A stretch of DNA of 56,102 nucleotides from Mucilaginibacter sp. (GTDB taxonomy: Bacteria > Bacteroidota > Bacteroidia > Sphingobacteriales > Sphingobacteriaceae): assembly GCF_028288205.1 (NCBI RefSeq), contig NZ_JAQBOD010000064.1, positions 1-56,102 of the forward strand, read 5' to 3'. A program made the position numbers and the translations under genes. Below, piece after piece: positions 6,800-16,178 of the stretch; positions within the stretch are counted from its first letter, which is position 1, and each line of letters begins with the position of its first letter. The notes beneath the pieces were generated by a model, which saw only the letters and a program-made list of their open reading frames with translations, did not search any database and was not told where the DNA came from.

Positions 6800-9292
6800 T
6801 TACTTCGCATTTATCGCTTTAACAGCTTCATCCGCGGCATTAGCTGATGCGGTATCGTTTATTTTGGCCCGTTGTGTTTTTACATCATTTAACAAACCAG
6901 TTACAACCGGCGCAATACCATACACTTTATATTTTATACCAAAATCTTTTAGCGCGTCTATTCCTTGCATTACATACTCTGGTTTATCCATTTTAGCGGT
7001 CATGGCTGCAAATTCCTTAATCATATTAAACTTAGCTTGTATGCCCGCATCCTGGTATTGTTTGTAAACAAATGGCCATTGTGCACCCGAGCCGCCCGTA
7101 GCATAAATATGTACTATTGCCTGGGTTAAGTTGCCTTTGTTATCCTTTTCAAAACCTTTGGCTAATTCTAAGGCTTGTGCAGGCTCTTGTAATGATATAG
7201 CATTTAAAGCCGAGCCTTGTACAGCGTACGATTGGTTTTTAAGCGATTCTTTAAACAGGGTCATCATACCGGCTGCTTTAAGCTTGCCTAATACGCTAAT
7301 AGCAGCAGCACGTACTAAAGTATTATCATCAGTTTGCGCTAACGCGATCAATATAGGCTGGGCCGCGTTGCGTACATCATCATTAGCCATGTTTAAGCCA
7401 CGGATAGCTTTTATGCGTAAGCCGTAATATTTATCCTTTAAAGCGGCTATCATTACTTTTTGCGCGCCGGCATTGCCTTGCTCTGGTGTTGCATGATCTA
7501 TCGCTTCAAAGCGGTCAAGATATAATGGCGCGTTAAAGTATTGGAAAACATATTCGTCCAGGGTTTTGCTGTCTTTCTTTTCGGCCAATAGCACCTTATT
7601 GCCGTCAACATTCACCAGGTCTGGTTTTACAGCCGATGCAAAAGTTAAGGTGTCGGCTTTATTATTCATCCATATATTGTGGTGCACTTTTTTACCGCCC
7701 GCATAAACATCAATTGCCATAGGTAAAATAAAGGCGTTGCCATCCTGGGTTTGCTGCAGATAAACCGTTTCTTTTTTTGCTGCGTCATCCCATTTATAGC
7801 TAATTGTTAATGCCGGGTTGCCGTGGCCATAATACCATTGGTTGAAAAACCAGTTCAGGTCGCGGCCGCTGGCTTCTTCAAGCGCTAAACGTAATTGTTG
7901 CGCTTCACCGGCTTTAAAAGCGTTGGTTTTAAGGTAAATACCTAAGCCTTTATAAAAAGCGTCTTTACCTAAATAGTTGCGCAGCATATTTAATATACGG
8001 CCACCTTTTTGATAGGTTACCAAATCAAATACATCTTCTTTATCAACATAATGAAAACGAACCAGGTTCTTTGTTTTATTTGCCGGGTTGGCCAAATAGT
8101 TAACCATGGCAGTGTAACTATGCGCATCGGCTTCATCCTGGCCATATTTATGTTCGGCCCAAAGCATCTCGCTAAAATCAGCGAATGATTCATTTACGGT
8201 TGTGTTGCTCCAGCTTTCGGTAGTAACCAGGTCGCCAAACCATTGGTGAAACAACTCATGTGCTATGGTGCTTCGTCCGGCATCGTAATTGGCATCTAAT
8301 AATTCGCGGGGTGTTTCCTGCACATATGCACCATGCAGCGTAGCTGATGTATTTTCCATCGCGCCGCTCACATAATCGCGCACAACAATTTGGGCATATT
8401 TGTTCCATGGGTAATCAACACCTAAAGTTTTCGAGTAAAACTCTATCAGTTCCGGTGTCATGCCAAAAATTTGCTTGGCATACGGTGCATACTTTGGCTC
8501 CAGGTAATAGTCAACCGGCTTGTTGCGCCATTTGTCATGAAATATTTTAAAATCGCCAACGGCCATCATAAACAGGTAAGGCGAGTGGGGTAGCTCCATC
8601 TTCCAGGTATCGGTACGAGTACCGTCGCCATTAACTTTTTGCGATGCCAGCCTGCCGTTTGATAAGGTTACATATTTGGCGGGCACGGTCATAACAATTT
8701 CGTCGGTAGTTTTTTGCTGCGGCTGATCAATAGTAGGGAACCAGCATGATGAGCTTTCGGTTTCGCCTTGTGTCCAAATCTGGGTAGGCTTGTCTTTTTC
8801 GGTACCGTCAGGGTTAATAAAATATAAACCTTTAGCATCGTTTATAGCGGCGCTGCCTTTTACATGAAGCTGGTTAGGTTTTGAGGTATAATCAATATAG
8901 ATGGTATAGTTTTCATTGTTATGATAAACCTTATCCAGCTGTATAGCCAAACTCAGGCTATCCTGGTATTTATATTTTAACGGAATGTTTTTGCCGTTTT
9001 TTACTACTGATATATTTTTAATATCCATACCCTTGGCATCAAGTCTTAAGGTATCTGTTGCATAAAAATGCGGCTTTAAAGTAACCCATTCTTTGCCATA
9101 TAAATAGCGTTTTTTGTAGTCGAAACGTACATCCAGTTTAGTATGTATCAGATCATTAATGCGGGAAGGTGTTGCCCGGTATATTTTCATTAACGGGTCC
9201 TCGGCCTTTGGTGCCTGGGCCATTACCGGGCTTAGCGAGGCTGCGGTAATTACAATACCGGCAACTAAACCGGTTAGTGTGGTTTTTTTCAT
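6800..9292 (-). CDS. M1 family aminopeptidase
   Basis: Zinc aminopeptidase of the gluzincin M1 family, 830 residues, secreted or periplasmic by its signal peptide (about 1-26, ending VMA-QA). The exopeptidase motif GAMEN is at 310-314, the zinc motif HELFH at 345-349 and the third zinc ligand Glu at 368 in NESFADF. An N-terminal beta domain precedes the catalytic domain, and the last 200 residues look like HEAT-type helical repeats. It should remove N-terminal residues from peptides in the envelope. The gene is monocistronic with a strong terminator. Confidence 0.93.
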   Translation of the reverse strand: MKKTTLTGLVAGIVITAASLSPVMAQAPKAEDPLMKIYRATPSRINDLIHTKLDVRFDYKKRYLYGKEWVTLKPHFYATDTLRLDAKGMDIKNISVVKNGKNIPLKYKYQDSLSLAIQLDKVYHNNENYTIYIDYTSKPNQLHVKGSAAINDAKGLYFINPDGTEKDKPTQIWTQGETESSSCWFPTIDQPQQKTTDEIVMTVPAKYVTLSNGRLASQKVNGDGTRTDTWKMELPHSPYLFMMAVGDFKIFHDKWRNKPVDYYLEPKYAPYAKQIFGMTPELIEFYSKTLGVDYPWNKYAQIVVRDYVSGAMENTSATLHGAYVQETPRELLDANYDAGRSTIAHELFHQWFGDLVTTESWSNTTVNESFADFSEMLWAEHKYGQDEADAHSYTAMVNYLANPANKTKNLVRFHYVDKEDVFDLVTYQKGGRILNMLRNYLGKDAFYKGLGIYLKTNAFKAGEAQQLRLALEEASGRDLNWFFNQWYYGHGNPALTISYKWDDAAKKETVYLQQTQDGNAFILPMAIDVYAGGKKVHHNIWMNNKADTLTFASAVKPDLVNVDGNKVLLAEKKDSKTLDEYVFQYFNAPLYLDRFEAIDHATPEQGNAGAQKVMIAALKDKYYGLRIKAIRGLNMANDDVRNAAQPILIALAQTDDNTLVRAAAISVLGKLKAAGMMTLFKESLKNQSYAVQGSALNAISLQEPAQALELAKGFEKDNKGNLTQAIVHIYATGGSGAQWPFVYKQYQDAGIQAKFNMIKEFAAMTAKMDKPEYVMQGIDALKDFGIKYKVYGIAPVVTGLLNDVKTQRAKINDTASANAADEAVKAINAK

Positions 9293-9436
9293 ATAGAATA
9301 ATGAGTCAGGTTAATAAGCGAAAATAAGAGTTTTTAATTTATATTTAAGATGCTTTGTATCACTAAAATGTTACAGGGGGAGTGGAGAGATTAGAGGTTG
9401 GTGATTAGAGATTAGGCTAGACAAGGTTTATAAAAG

Positions 9437-9470
9437 AAAAAAGCGATAAGGGTTACTCATCGCTTTTTTT
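9437..9470. terminator. Hairpin terminator between bacilliredoxin and M1 genes
   Basis: Stem AAAAAAGCGAT (9437-9447) with ATCGCTTTTTT (9459-9469), 11-base loop, A and T tracts on both sides. It lies just past the stop of the minus-strand bacilliredoxin gene and could work in both directions. The adjacent 9375-9416 carries the word GATTAGAGATTAG also seen near 23830. Confidence 0.75.
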
Positions 9471-9499
9471 ATTAAATTTTACGGGCAACTAATCTCTAA

Positions 9500-9913
9500 C
9501 TAACAATACTGCTCAAAAGCGCCTATCAAATTATCTGCTATCATTTGTGCAGGGCGACCTTCAATTTGATGGCGCTCTATCATGTGTACCAGCTTGCCAT
9601 CTTTAAACAAAGCCATAGCAGGTGATGACGGCGGATAAGGCAACATATAGTTACGTGCGCTGTCTACAGCTTCTTTTTCCATTCCGGCAAAAACAGTTAC
9701 AAATTTATCAGGGTGCTTTGCGCTTTGTGTCGCAATTTTAGCAGCCGGGCGCGCGTTGGCAGCAGCGCAACCGCAAACAGAATTAACCATTACAAATACC
9801 GTTCCTTCGCTTTCTATAGCATTTTTCACAGCCTCGGCATCTTTTAACTCTTCAAAACCAACCTTGGTCAGATCTTCCCGCATTGGGGTAACTAAATATT
9901 CTGGATACATCAT
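9500..9913 (-). CDS. BrxA/BrxB family bacilliredoxin
   Basis: 137-residue thioredoxin-fold protein of the YphP/YqiW family. The active site is CGC in NSVCGCAAANARPA, as in the family, and the C-terminal part MIERHQIEGRPAQ is also characteristic. Bacilliredoxins remove bacillithiol from S-bacillithiolated proteins. Whether this organism makes bacillithiol cannot be told here. The protein may begin at either of two adjacent Met codons. A consensus -7 box lies 29 bases upstream and a hairpin terminator follows. Confidence 0.9.
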   Translation of the reverse strand: MMYPEYLVTPMREDLTKVGFEELKDAEAVKNAIESEGTVFVMVNSVCGCAAANARPAAKIATQSAKHPDKFVTVFAGMEKEAVDSARNYMLPYPPSSPAMALFKDGKLVHMIERHQIEGRPAQMIADNLIGAFEQYC

Positions 9914-9941
9914 AATATGTGTCTTTTCAATTTTTATTATA

Positions 9942-9949
9942 CAAAAATA
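9942..9949 (-). promoter_or_regulatory. -7 box for bacilliredoxin gene
   Basis: Minus strand TATTTTTG, exact TAnnTTTG match, ending 28 bases before the ATG. Confidence 0.5.
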
Positions 9950-10100
9950 ACAATTAGGGCAACAGTTAGTACGTTAATTTCGTAATAATAACATCATGCT
10001 GACAATGGTGAATACAACTTAAGCGTCAGTATGTTTAAATTTAATATTGATTTATTAGCTGCATTTTATAAATTGCAGACCCTAATCGCAATTAGAGTAA

Positions 10101-10967
10101 ATGAAAGTTAACCCCAAAGATGTTAGTACAATTGTTATTTTAAGTAAAAATAAACAGGGTACAAAAACAATTCAGATAAAAACAAGGCATATAACCCGCC
10201 TTAAATATTATGCGATGGGTTTGTTCTCTGTACTTGCTTTATTGATAGGATCAATAGTTTTTTTGAATAACAGAAACGCGCAGCAGGAAGTTGAAAAACA
10301 ATTATTACTCACGCAAATTGTAAGCTTAAAGGGCCAGATACCTATTGCTCTTCAAAAACAAAGTGAAAAAAACTCTGCACAATCATACATACAGGCTATT
10401 GAAGGTAAATTAAAAAGCATTAATGATTATTTAAAAAAGCGCGGTTTAAAAGGTTTTTCAACCAAAGCAGTTGGGGGTGATACTAATGACGAAGGCACTA
10501 AACTTTCGGATAAAGAGGTATATATGGCTTATAATGATTACCTGGCACATGTAGTAAACTCAGTCGCTTTTACCCCGATGGGCTATCCGCGTATAAGTTC
10601 TATGACATCAAGTTTTGGTTATAGGAGCGATCCTTTCAATACGGCACATGCCGAGTTTCATCCGGGCATTGATTTTAAAGGGAATACGGGCGATGTGGCC
10701 AAATGTACAGCCAACGGCAGGGTAGTTTCTGCCGGTTGGAACGGCGGCTATGGCAACTGCGTGCGTGTAGCGCATGCTAACGGATTCGAAACGTTATACG
10801 GCCATTTATCACGCATAACAGTTAAAGTTGGCCAAGAGGTTTCTGTAGGCGAAAAGGTAGGCGAGGTAGGTTCAACGGGACATTCAACAGGGGCGCATTT
10901 ACACTACGAGGTAAGGCAAAATGGTAAGCCAATAAACCCGGTTAAATTTTTAACCTTAAATAATTAA
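10101..10967 (+). CDS. M23 (LytM-type) metallopeptidase, membrane anchored
   Basis: 288-residue protein: short basic cytoplasmic tail, one transmembrane helix (about 37-56), a coiled-coil stretch (60-115), then a C-terminal LytM domain. Zinc ligands are intact: His187 and Asp191 in HPGIDF, and His268 in HLHYE, with the catalytic His266. It should be an active peptidoglycan endopeptidase facing the periplasm. The bactofilin gene follows 28 bases later. M23 peptidase plus bactofilin is a recurrent pair in cell-shape systems, the bactofilin placing the peptidase. Confidence 0.92.
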   Translation: MKVNPKDVSTIVILSKNKQGTKTIQIKTRHITRLKYYAMGLFSVLALLIGSIVFLNNRNAQQEVEKQLLLTQIVSLKGQIPIALQKQSEKNSAQSYIQAIEGKLKSINDYLKKRGLKGFSTKAVGGDTNDEGTKLSDKEVYMAYNDYLAHVVNSVAFTPMGYPRISSMTSSFGYRSDPFNTAHAEFHPGIDFKGNTGDVAKCTANGRVVSAGWNGGYGNCVRVAHANGFETLYGHLSRITVKVGQEVSVGEKVGEVGSTGHSTGAHLHYEVRQNGKPINPVKFLTLNN

Positions 10968-10995
10968 TAATCTTCTATATCTATAAGGGCGGGTA

Positions 10996-11367
10996 ATGGG
11001 TGTTTTTTCAAAAAAAAATAAAATAGCGCTTGATTTGCAGGCTATATCAACATTAATAAGTGAAGGAAGTGTAATTACCGGCAACGTGAAGGCTCCGGCT
11101 TTTGCACGTATTGATGGCCAGGTAAACGGCGATGTATATGTTGACGAAGGTTTAATATTAGGCGAAAAAGGTGTTGTACAGGGTACTGTAACTACTAAAG
11201 AAATGATTGTATATGGTACCTTAAATGGTAACATTACCGTACAATCTTTAGAAATTAAAGGCACCGGCAAAATTACCGGCGATATTGAAACCGGCACCCT
11301 GCTGGTTGAAGCCGGCGGTGTTTATAATGGCCATTTGGCTATGGCATCTGCAAAGACTAAAGCGTAG
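10996..11367 (+). CDS. Bactofilin
   Basis: 123-residue polymer-forming cytoskeletal protein. The central part is a right-handed beta-helix built from short repeats (GNVKAPAFARIDGQVNGDVYVDEG and following turns), flanked by short charged tails, which is the whole bactofilin domain. Bactofilins self-assemble without nucleotide and scaffold cell-wall enzymes. The upstream M23 peptidase is its likely partner and shares the transcript. Confidence 0.93.
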   Translation: MGVFSKKNKIALDLQAISTLISEGSVITGNVKAPAFARIDGQVNGDVYVDEGLILGEKGVVQGTVTTKEMIVYGTLNGNITVQSLEIKGTGKITGDIETGTLLVEAGGVYNGHLAMASAKTKA

Positions 11368-11388
11368 TCGCATTAATCGTGCGCCGTT

Positions 11389-11486
11389 GACTCACCCCGC
11401 GGCACTTCGTGCGCGACCCTCTCTTCGCTGCGCGTAAAGAGGGTGATAAAGAGAGAGTGATTGAGCGAAGCGATAATCGGGTGAGT
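11389..11486. repeat. Palindromic intergenic element
   Basis: Outer arms ACTCACCC (11390-11397) and GGGTGAGT (11479-11486) enclose an inner hairpin CCCTCT (11417-11422) with AGAGGG and a GAGCGAAGCGATAATCG tail. It is GC-richer than its surroundings and noncoding. It resembles mobile REP-type repeats rather than a gene regulatory site. Confidence 0.55.
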
Positions 11487-11497
11487 AAACTCGTTAA

Positions 11498-11597
11498 GGA
11501 TTGAAGCGGATACCAGCCACTTCGAGGGCCTCAGTGCAGGCCGCGCCTAAGGCCCTGCGCAGTATGAGCGGAAAGCCTGACCCAAAAGGGAAACGCC
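11498..11597 (+). other. Candidate structured RNA or repeat upstream of ahcY
   Basis: About 100 bases running from GGATTGAAGCGGATACC to GAGCGGAAAGCCTGACCC and GGGAAACGCC. The middle folds as GGGCCT (11526-11531) with AGGCCC (11550-11555), and a short CCC-AAAA-GGG hairpin follows. I recall similar sequence blocks in intergenic regions of related genomes, but cannot verify this here. It ends 73 bases before the ahcY promoter box, so it is not in the ahcY leader if that promoter is right. Confidence 0.4.
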
Positions 11598-11669
11598 AAT
11601 AACCACCAATGACCTTGCAATAATCGCATTCCGAATGCTTTAGCATTTCACTTTAACAATAGAATGTGT

Positions 11670-11677
11670 TATTTTTG
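11670..11677 (+). promoter_or_regulatory. -7 box for ahcY
   Basis: TATTTTTG, exact TAnnTTTG, ending 24 bases before the ATG at 11702. It lies inside the longest open frame (from 11666), which argues for the later start. Confidence 0.6.
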
Positions 11678-11701
11678 CATTTCAAAAAAAAACAAAACGC
11701 T

Positions 11702-13018
11702 ATGTCATCAGTAGAGACCGCTTACACCAAGTACAAAGTTAAAGACTTTTCATTAGCCGAATGGGGCCGCAAAGAAATTGGATTAGCCGAAGCAGAAATG
11801 CCGGGTTTAATGGCATTACGCCATGAATTTGGTGCTTCAAAACCATTAAAGGGCGCGCGCATTGCAGGCTGCCTGCACATGACCATCCAAACCGCTGTTT
11901 TAATTGAAACATTGGTTGAACTGGGTGCCGAGGTTACCTGGTCATCATGTAACATATTTTCAACCCAGGATCATGCTGCTGCCGCTATTGCTGCTGCGGG
12001 TGTATCTGTTTATGCCTGGAAAGGTTTAAACGAGGTTGATTTTGACTGGTGCATTGAGCAAACCTTGTTTTTTGGCGAGGACCGCAAACCATTAAACATG
12101 ATATTAGATGATGGCGGCGATTTAACCAATATGGTATTTGACCGTTACCCTGAATTAGTTGCAGGCATTAAAGGTTTATCAGAAGAAACTACAACCGGTG
12201 TTCACCGTTTATATGAGCGCATGAAGAATGGTACTTTGCCAATTCCTGCTATCAATATTAATGACTCTGTTACCAAATCAAAATTTGATAATAAATATGG
12301 CTGCCGCGAATCGCTGGTTGACGCTATACGCCGTGCTACCGACGTAATGATGGCCGGTAAAGTTGGCGTTGTTTGCGGTTATGGCGATGTGGGTAAAGGC
12401 TCTGCCGACTCATTGCGCAACGCGGGTGTACGTGTTATAGTTACAGAAATTGACCCTATCTGTGCTTTACAAGCAGCTATGGAAGGTTTCGAGGTTAAAA
12501 AATTAAGTACTGCTATTGCCGAGGCTGATATTGTGGTAACTGCTACAGGTAACATGAACATTGTTCGCGAAGAGCACTTCCGTGCCTTGAAAGACAAAGC
12601 TATTGTTTGTAACATCGGTCACTTTGATAACGAGATTGACATGGCCTGGTTAAACAGTGCTTATGGCAATACCAAAATTGAAATTAAACCACAGGTTGAT
12701 AAATATACCATTGATGGCAGCGACGTTATTGTTTTAGCCGAGGGCCGTTTAGTAAACTTAGGTTGTGCCACTGGCCACCCAAGTTTTGTAATGAGTAACT
12801 CGTTCACTAATCAAACTTTGGCTCAATTAGAGCTTTGGACAAACGCAGGTGCATACGAAAACAAAGTTTACACCTTACCAAAACAATTAGACGAAAAAGT
12901 TGCCCGTTTACACCTTGCTAAAATTGGTGTTGAGCTGGAAGAACTTGACCAAAACCAGGCTGATTACATCGGCGTACCGGTTGCAGGTCCGTTTAAACCG
13001 GAGTATTACAGGTACTAA
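11702..13018 (+). CDS. ahcY: Adenosylhomocysteinase
   Basis: Hydrolyses S-adenosylhomocysteine to adenosine and homocysteine in the methyl cycle. From the ATG at 11702 the protein has 438 residues, the normal length; the 12-residue longer form would overlap the promoter. The NAD-binding motif is [17 protein letters not shown], the substrate region [12 protein letters not shown] is present, and the C-terminus KPEYYRY matches the family's conserved Lys-Tyr end that reaches the neighbouring subunit. Monocistronic: own promoter and a strong terminator at 13092. Confidence 0.97.
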   Translation: MSSVETAYTKYKVKDFSLAEWGRKEIGLAEAEMPGLMALRHEFGASKPLKGARIAGCLHMTIQTAVLIETLVELGAEVTWSSCNIFSTQDHAAAAIAAAGVSVYAWKGLNEVDFDWCIEQTLFFGEDRKPLNMILDDGGDLTNMVFDRYPELVAGIKGLSEETTTGVHRLYERMKNGTLPIPAININDSVTKSKFDNKYGCRESLVDAIRRATDVMMAGKVGVVCGYGDVGKGSADSLRNAGVRVIVTEIDPICALQAAMEGFEVKKLSTAIAEADIVVTATGNMNIVREEHFRALKDKAIVCNIGHFDNEIDMAWLNSAYGNTKIEIKPQVDKYTIDGSDVIVLAEGRLVNLGCATGHPSFVMSNSFTNQTLAQLELWTNAGAYENKVYTLPKQLDEKVARLHLAKIGVELEELDQNQADYIGVPVAGPFKPEYYRY

Positions 13019-13091
13019 TTTTAAAGTCAAAATTAAAAACTGCGTAGCGCTCTTGAGCACCTTTTAAAAAAGATAAAAACGCGAAAAATTC

Positions 13092-13125
13092 AAAAGGGTA
13101 TGATTTTAGGATCATGCCCTTTTTT
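13092..13125 (+). terminator. Terminator of ahcY
   Basis: Stem AAAAGGGTATGAT (13092-13104) with ATCATGCCCTTTT (13111-13123, one G-T pair), 6-base loop, T-run to 13125. Confidence 0.85.
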
Positions 13126-13142
13126 GTGTGGGATTAACTGTG

Positions 13143-13236
13143 CGTCATTGAGCGCAGCATGGCAATCTCTGCGCAGCAGATATCCGGTTTACTGTGCTGT
13201 AGAGATCGCCACACTCGTACCTCGTTCGCGATGACG
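13143..13236. repeat. REP/MITE-like inverted repeat, copy A
   Basis: Ends CGTCAT (13143-13148) and ATGACG (13231-13236), with inner arms GGCAATCTCT and AGAGATCGCC (9 of 10 pairing). It belongs with the copies at 20437, 20602 and 27253. The rest of the 13019-13408 gap holds the ahcY terminator and an 8-bp hairpin (13302-13309 with 13321-13328), nothing else recognisable. Confidence 0.65.
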
Positions 13237-13408
13237 TGGCGGAGAAAAGGATGTTACATAAAGACCGAATTAAATGGTGATACTATTTTGCCAGTGTTAC
13301 AGTGTTCCACTTACTAAAAATGGAACACCCTTGTTATACCAGACTTACAAAGTCTTAAAAACTAAGTCTTTATTGTAACATTTCCGGTTTTTCATCGTCT
13401 TATCTTAC

Positions 13409-14005
13409 ATGAAAAATCTAACACCGACCATCGCAATAATAGTTATTGTATTTACAATTGCCGCTTGCAAAAAGAAAAACAATCCTGCCAATGAAGTAAC
13501 CCCGGTAAAAGAACCGGTTATGATCTATACAGATCTATCAGGCAAAATATTAAAAGATCCCAACACCGCTTATCATATTGATATCAATAAGGATGGGATT
13601 GCCGATGTGCATATGCAGGCATTCGCACTTGGCGCCATAGACCGATATGAACTGCAATTTAAAGCCGTTACATCACCAGGCACGTACCTGTCGGTTGATA
13701 ATAATGAACAAACAGCCCCTTTCCTTTTAAAAGATAAAATAACCACCGCTGATATGACCCTACACCAATGGCTTGAAGTGGCCGCCATTGTATTAATGAA
13801 TAATGTAACACCCGCAGGTGCGCCTTATTGGGCCGGTAACTGGCAAAATCTGTCGCATGTGTATTTACCTATAATGCAAATAAAAAACGGCACCTACTAT
13901 GCCGGCTGGATAGAACTAAGCACCAATACTAAAACGGGTACTGTTGAATTACATCGCGCAGCGATAAGCACAGAGCCTAATGTTGCCGTTAAGGCAGGGG
14001 TATAG
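13409..14005 (+). CDS. Lipoprotein of unknown function
   Basis: 198 residues with a lipoprotein signal: hydrophobic stretch ending TIAAC, with Cys20 as the lipidated residue and Lys-rich sequence after it. A short DINKDGIADVH motif (around residue 59) resembles the Ca2+-binding loop of dockerin or EF-hand type and is common in Bacteroidota surface proteins. The remainder looks beta-rich with no family I recognise. Stands alone. Confidence 0.75.
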   Translation: MKNLTPTIAIIVIVFTIAACKKKNNPANEVTPVKEPVMIYTDLSGKILKDPNTAYHIDINKDGIADVHMQAFALGAIDRYELQFKAVTSPGTYLSVDNNEQTAPFLLKDKITTADMTLHQWLEVAAIVLMNNVTPAGAPYWAGNWQNLSHVYLPIMQIKNGTYYAGWIELSTNTKTGTVELHRAAISTEPNVAVKAGV

Positions 14006-14069
14006 TTTATATTAGATTTAAGAAGTTTTTAAACAGTGAAGCGCTCAATGAGGCCTTTAAAAACAAACA

Positions 14070-14930
14070 CTACCGAATTAAACTTCGTAAATCTTCTTCG
14101 ATACCCAACATCCGCCCAATCTCCTCATAAACATCTTCCGGGGTTTTACCTTGCTCCCTCAAATATTTTATAGAAGTTGCCCCGGCAGATTTGGATAGTT
14201 TTTTATCGCCACTTTCCATTAACAGCGGGTGATGATGAAAGGTGATACTTTGAAAAGCATCTTTATGAAGAACTGAGGCCAGATAATGCTGCGCTATGGT
14301 TGATGGGTAAAGATCCTGACCGCGCACTACCAGGTCGATACCAAAATGTAAATCATCCAATAATGATGCTAATTGATAGGATGGATAGCCGTCCTTCTTT
14401 TTTACAATAAAATCTTTCATGGTATCTGGCAGCTTAGTTTTGATTATACCGTCATTCAAGGTGTGGATGGATACGTCTTTTTCATCAGTGTATAATCGCC
14501 AGGCGATATTGGGTCTATCAAGCGGTATGGCTTTGTCACGGCAAGTGCCCGGATAAATATTGCCCTGTACCTGCGCTCTTGAGCATTGGCAGGCAAATAC
14601 ATCGCCTTGTTGTTCTAATTGTTTCAGCGCGGTGTTATAGCTGTCCATCCGGTGCAATTGCGACCACGAACTTTTATATTCTTCCACATCGCGCGGGCCC
14701 TCATCCCATGGGATATTTAAAAAGTTGAGGGTGTCAAAAATATCCTGTATATAAAGCAGGTTAACACGTTGCTGGTCCAGATCATCTATGCGGAGCAATA
14801 TTTTAGCACCTGTTTTGCGTGCCAACGCGGCAGTTAGGGCAAATGATAAGGCATTACCCAAATGTAAATAGCCACTTGGAGTTGGGGCAATCCGGGTTTT
14901 ATTAAAATGTCGCGCGGGTGTATTCAGCAT
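14070..14930 (-). CDS. Glutamyl-Q tRNA(Asp) synthetase-like protein
   Basis: 286 residues: only the catalytic domain of glutamyl-tRNA synthetase, without the anticodon-binding half. The HIGH-type motif reads HLGN in PTPSGYLHLGN and the KMSKS motif reads KLSKS. A Cys-x-Cys...Tyr-x3-Cys zinc pattern (CQCSR...YPGTC) agrees with GluQ/YadB enzymes, which attach glutamate to the queuosine base of tRNA-Asp. A truncated ordinary GluRS is unlikely because the zinc site and length fit GluQ. Substrate not proven. Confidence 0.88.
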   Translation of the reverse strand: MLNTPARHFNKTRIAPTPSGYLHLGNALSFALTAALARKTGAKILLRIDDLDQQRVNLLYIQDIFDTLNFLNIPWDEGPRDVEEYKSSWSQLHRMDSYNTALKQLEQQGDVFACQCSRAQVQGNIYPGTCRDKAIPLDRPNIAWRLYTDEKDVSIHTLNDGIIKTKLPDTMKDFIVKKKDGYPSYQLASLLDDLHFGIDLVVRGQDLYPSTIAQHYLASVLHKDAFQSITFHHHPLLMESGDKKLSKSAGATSIKYLREQGKTPEDVYEEIGRMLGIEEDLRSLIR

Positions 14931-14942
14931 CTATACCGTAAA

Positions 14943-14977
14943 CATAAAAAAAGGGCATGATAATTACCATGCCCTTT
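14943..14977 (-). terminator. Terminator of the collagen-like lipoprotein gene
   Basis: Stem AAAGGGCATG (14950-14959) with CATGCCCTTT (14968-14977). On the minus strand it runs into seven T residues. It lies between the collagen-like gene and gluQ-like gene, so the two are separate units. Confidence 0.8.
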
Positions 14978-15000
14978 GGTTTTATATGTAGTTAAGGTTT

Positions 15001-15669
15001 TTAATTGATGCCTACAGCGGCAGCTACCTGGCTATAATTATTTAAGTTAAGCCCCGGGTTATGCAGCATTAAGGGGGTAAGTGAAGTGCCGGGAACTACC
15101 ACTACCCTTATATCAAGGCCTGTTGCTGTAAAGTTTGCTTTAAGATCTATATATCCTATTCCATATGCCTGCAAATTCAAGGTATTGCCTGTTTCACTAT
15201 AAGGCAACGCAAACCAGGATGTTGAAACACCGGTATTTCTAAAATAAACTAAAATTATACCCTTGTCAACAATTGCCTGGGTTATTGCCGGCACCATAAA
15301 CCGTGTACTACCGGCTAAATAAACGCTTTTATTAGTAAATAAATAGTTTGCAATATTTGTAGAAGCGCCGTCGGCCCCTGTTGCGCCGGTTGCGCCGGTA
15401 GCACCTGTAGCGCCAGTTGCACCTGTAGCACCATCAGCACCTGTAGCGCCGGTAGCACCAGCCGGGCCGGTAGCACCAACTGCACCTGTAGCACCGGCAA
15501 CACCTTGCGGCCCGCCGGGACCCACGGCCCCTGCAGCACCTGTTGCCCCGTTAGCTCCTGCTGTACCATTGGTGCCGTTAGCTCCTGTTGGGCCTGGTGT
15601 AGTGCTTTTACAAGCGTTTAAACCAATAACAGCCAGGGCAAATAAAGGTAATATGTATTTGATTTTCAT
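15001..15669 (-). CDS. Collagen-like lipoprotein
   Basis: 222 residues. The N-terminus is a lipoprotein signal (lipobox LNAC, lipid Cys20). Residues 26 to 101 are an unbroken run of about 26 Gly-X-Y triplets, mostly GAT, GAD and GPx, the sequence type that forms a collagen triple helix. A C-terminal domain of about 120 residues follows (from STNIANYLF), probably beta-rich, which may act as a trimerisation head. Predicted to be an outer-surface or periplasmic stalk. The repeat is encoded by near-identical GC-rich 9-mers, so copy number may vary. Confidence 0.88.
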   Translation of the reverse strand: MKIKYILPLFALAVIGLNACKSTTPGPTGANGTNGTAGANGATGAAGAVGPGGPQGVAGATGAVGATGPAGATGATGADGATGATGATGATGATGATGADGASTNIANYLFTNKSVYLAGSTRFMVPAITQAIVDKGIILVYFRNTGVSTSWFALPYSETGNTLNLQAYGIGYIDLKANFTATGLDIRVVVVPGTSLTPLMLHNPGLNLNNYSQVAAAVGIN

Positions 15670-15882
15670 AATTCGGACTTAAGTAACTTAATATGTATGG
15701 AGCTTTTACGCAGCACTATACATATAGTTTCATTTATTTGTTAGTAGGTAATTAAGTTTCCTTTGGTTTTATAATATTAACGCGCACGATTTTTGTGGTA
15801 TTTTAACAAGTGTTTATAAAAGTATTGAAATAGTTAAAACTTATGTTCTTCCTTTTCGTTAAATTAATAAAACATTAACCTA

Positions 15883-16152
15883 ATGAATAATATACGTAAC
15901 CTGCACACTAAAGTGCATGCATGGATTGATACTATTGGTTTTAGGCTTAATACGTCGCAGACTGACAAAAAAAATAAAATAACAACCAATCATTATTTTT
16001 TTGAAACCTTTAATTTCTTCGAAAGAAATAAGGATGGTGACATAAAAAATTCAAAGTTTTTGTGTTTCGATATGTACGGCGAAAAAGTAAATGTACGGTC
16101 GTTGCTTGACCTGCAGACTGCGTTTTTTGAAAACATAAGCCAGCTTAAATAG
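15883..16152 (+). CDS. Small protein of unknown function
   Basis: 89 residues, basic and aromatic-rich, without signal peptide or membrane segment. ATG follows an A-rich leader as usual in this window. Composition is like real Bacteroidota proteins and no gene overlaps it, but I recognise no family. Convergent with the protease gene at 16179. Confidence 0.55.
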   Translation: MNNIRNLHTKVHAWIDTIGFRLNTSQTDKKNKITTNHYFFETFNFFERNKDGDIKNSKFLCFDMYGEKVNVRSLLDLQTAFFENISQLK

Positions 16153-16178
16153 TAATTGAATTGTTTTAAAGTTTTTTT

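Noticed and set aside
11498..11701. SAH riboswitch upstream of ahcY
   Set aside because: The conserved core sequences of the SAH riboswitch are not seen, and the likely ahcY promoter lies downstream of the structured block.
15315..15569. 84-codon second frame within the collagen-like gene
   Set aside because: It is the GC-rich repeat read in another frame, giving a low-complexity VLQVQL-type product.
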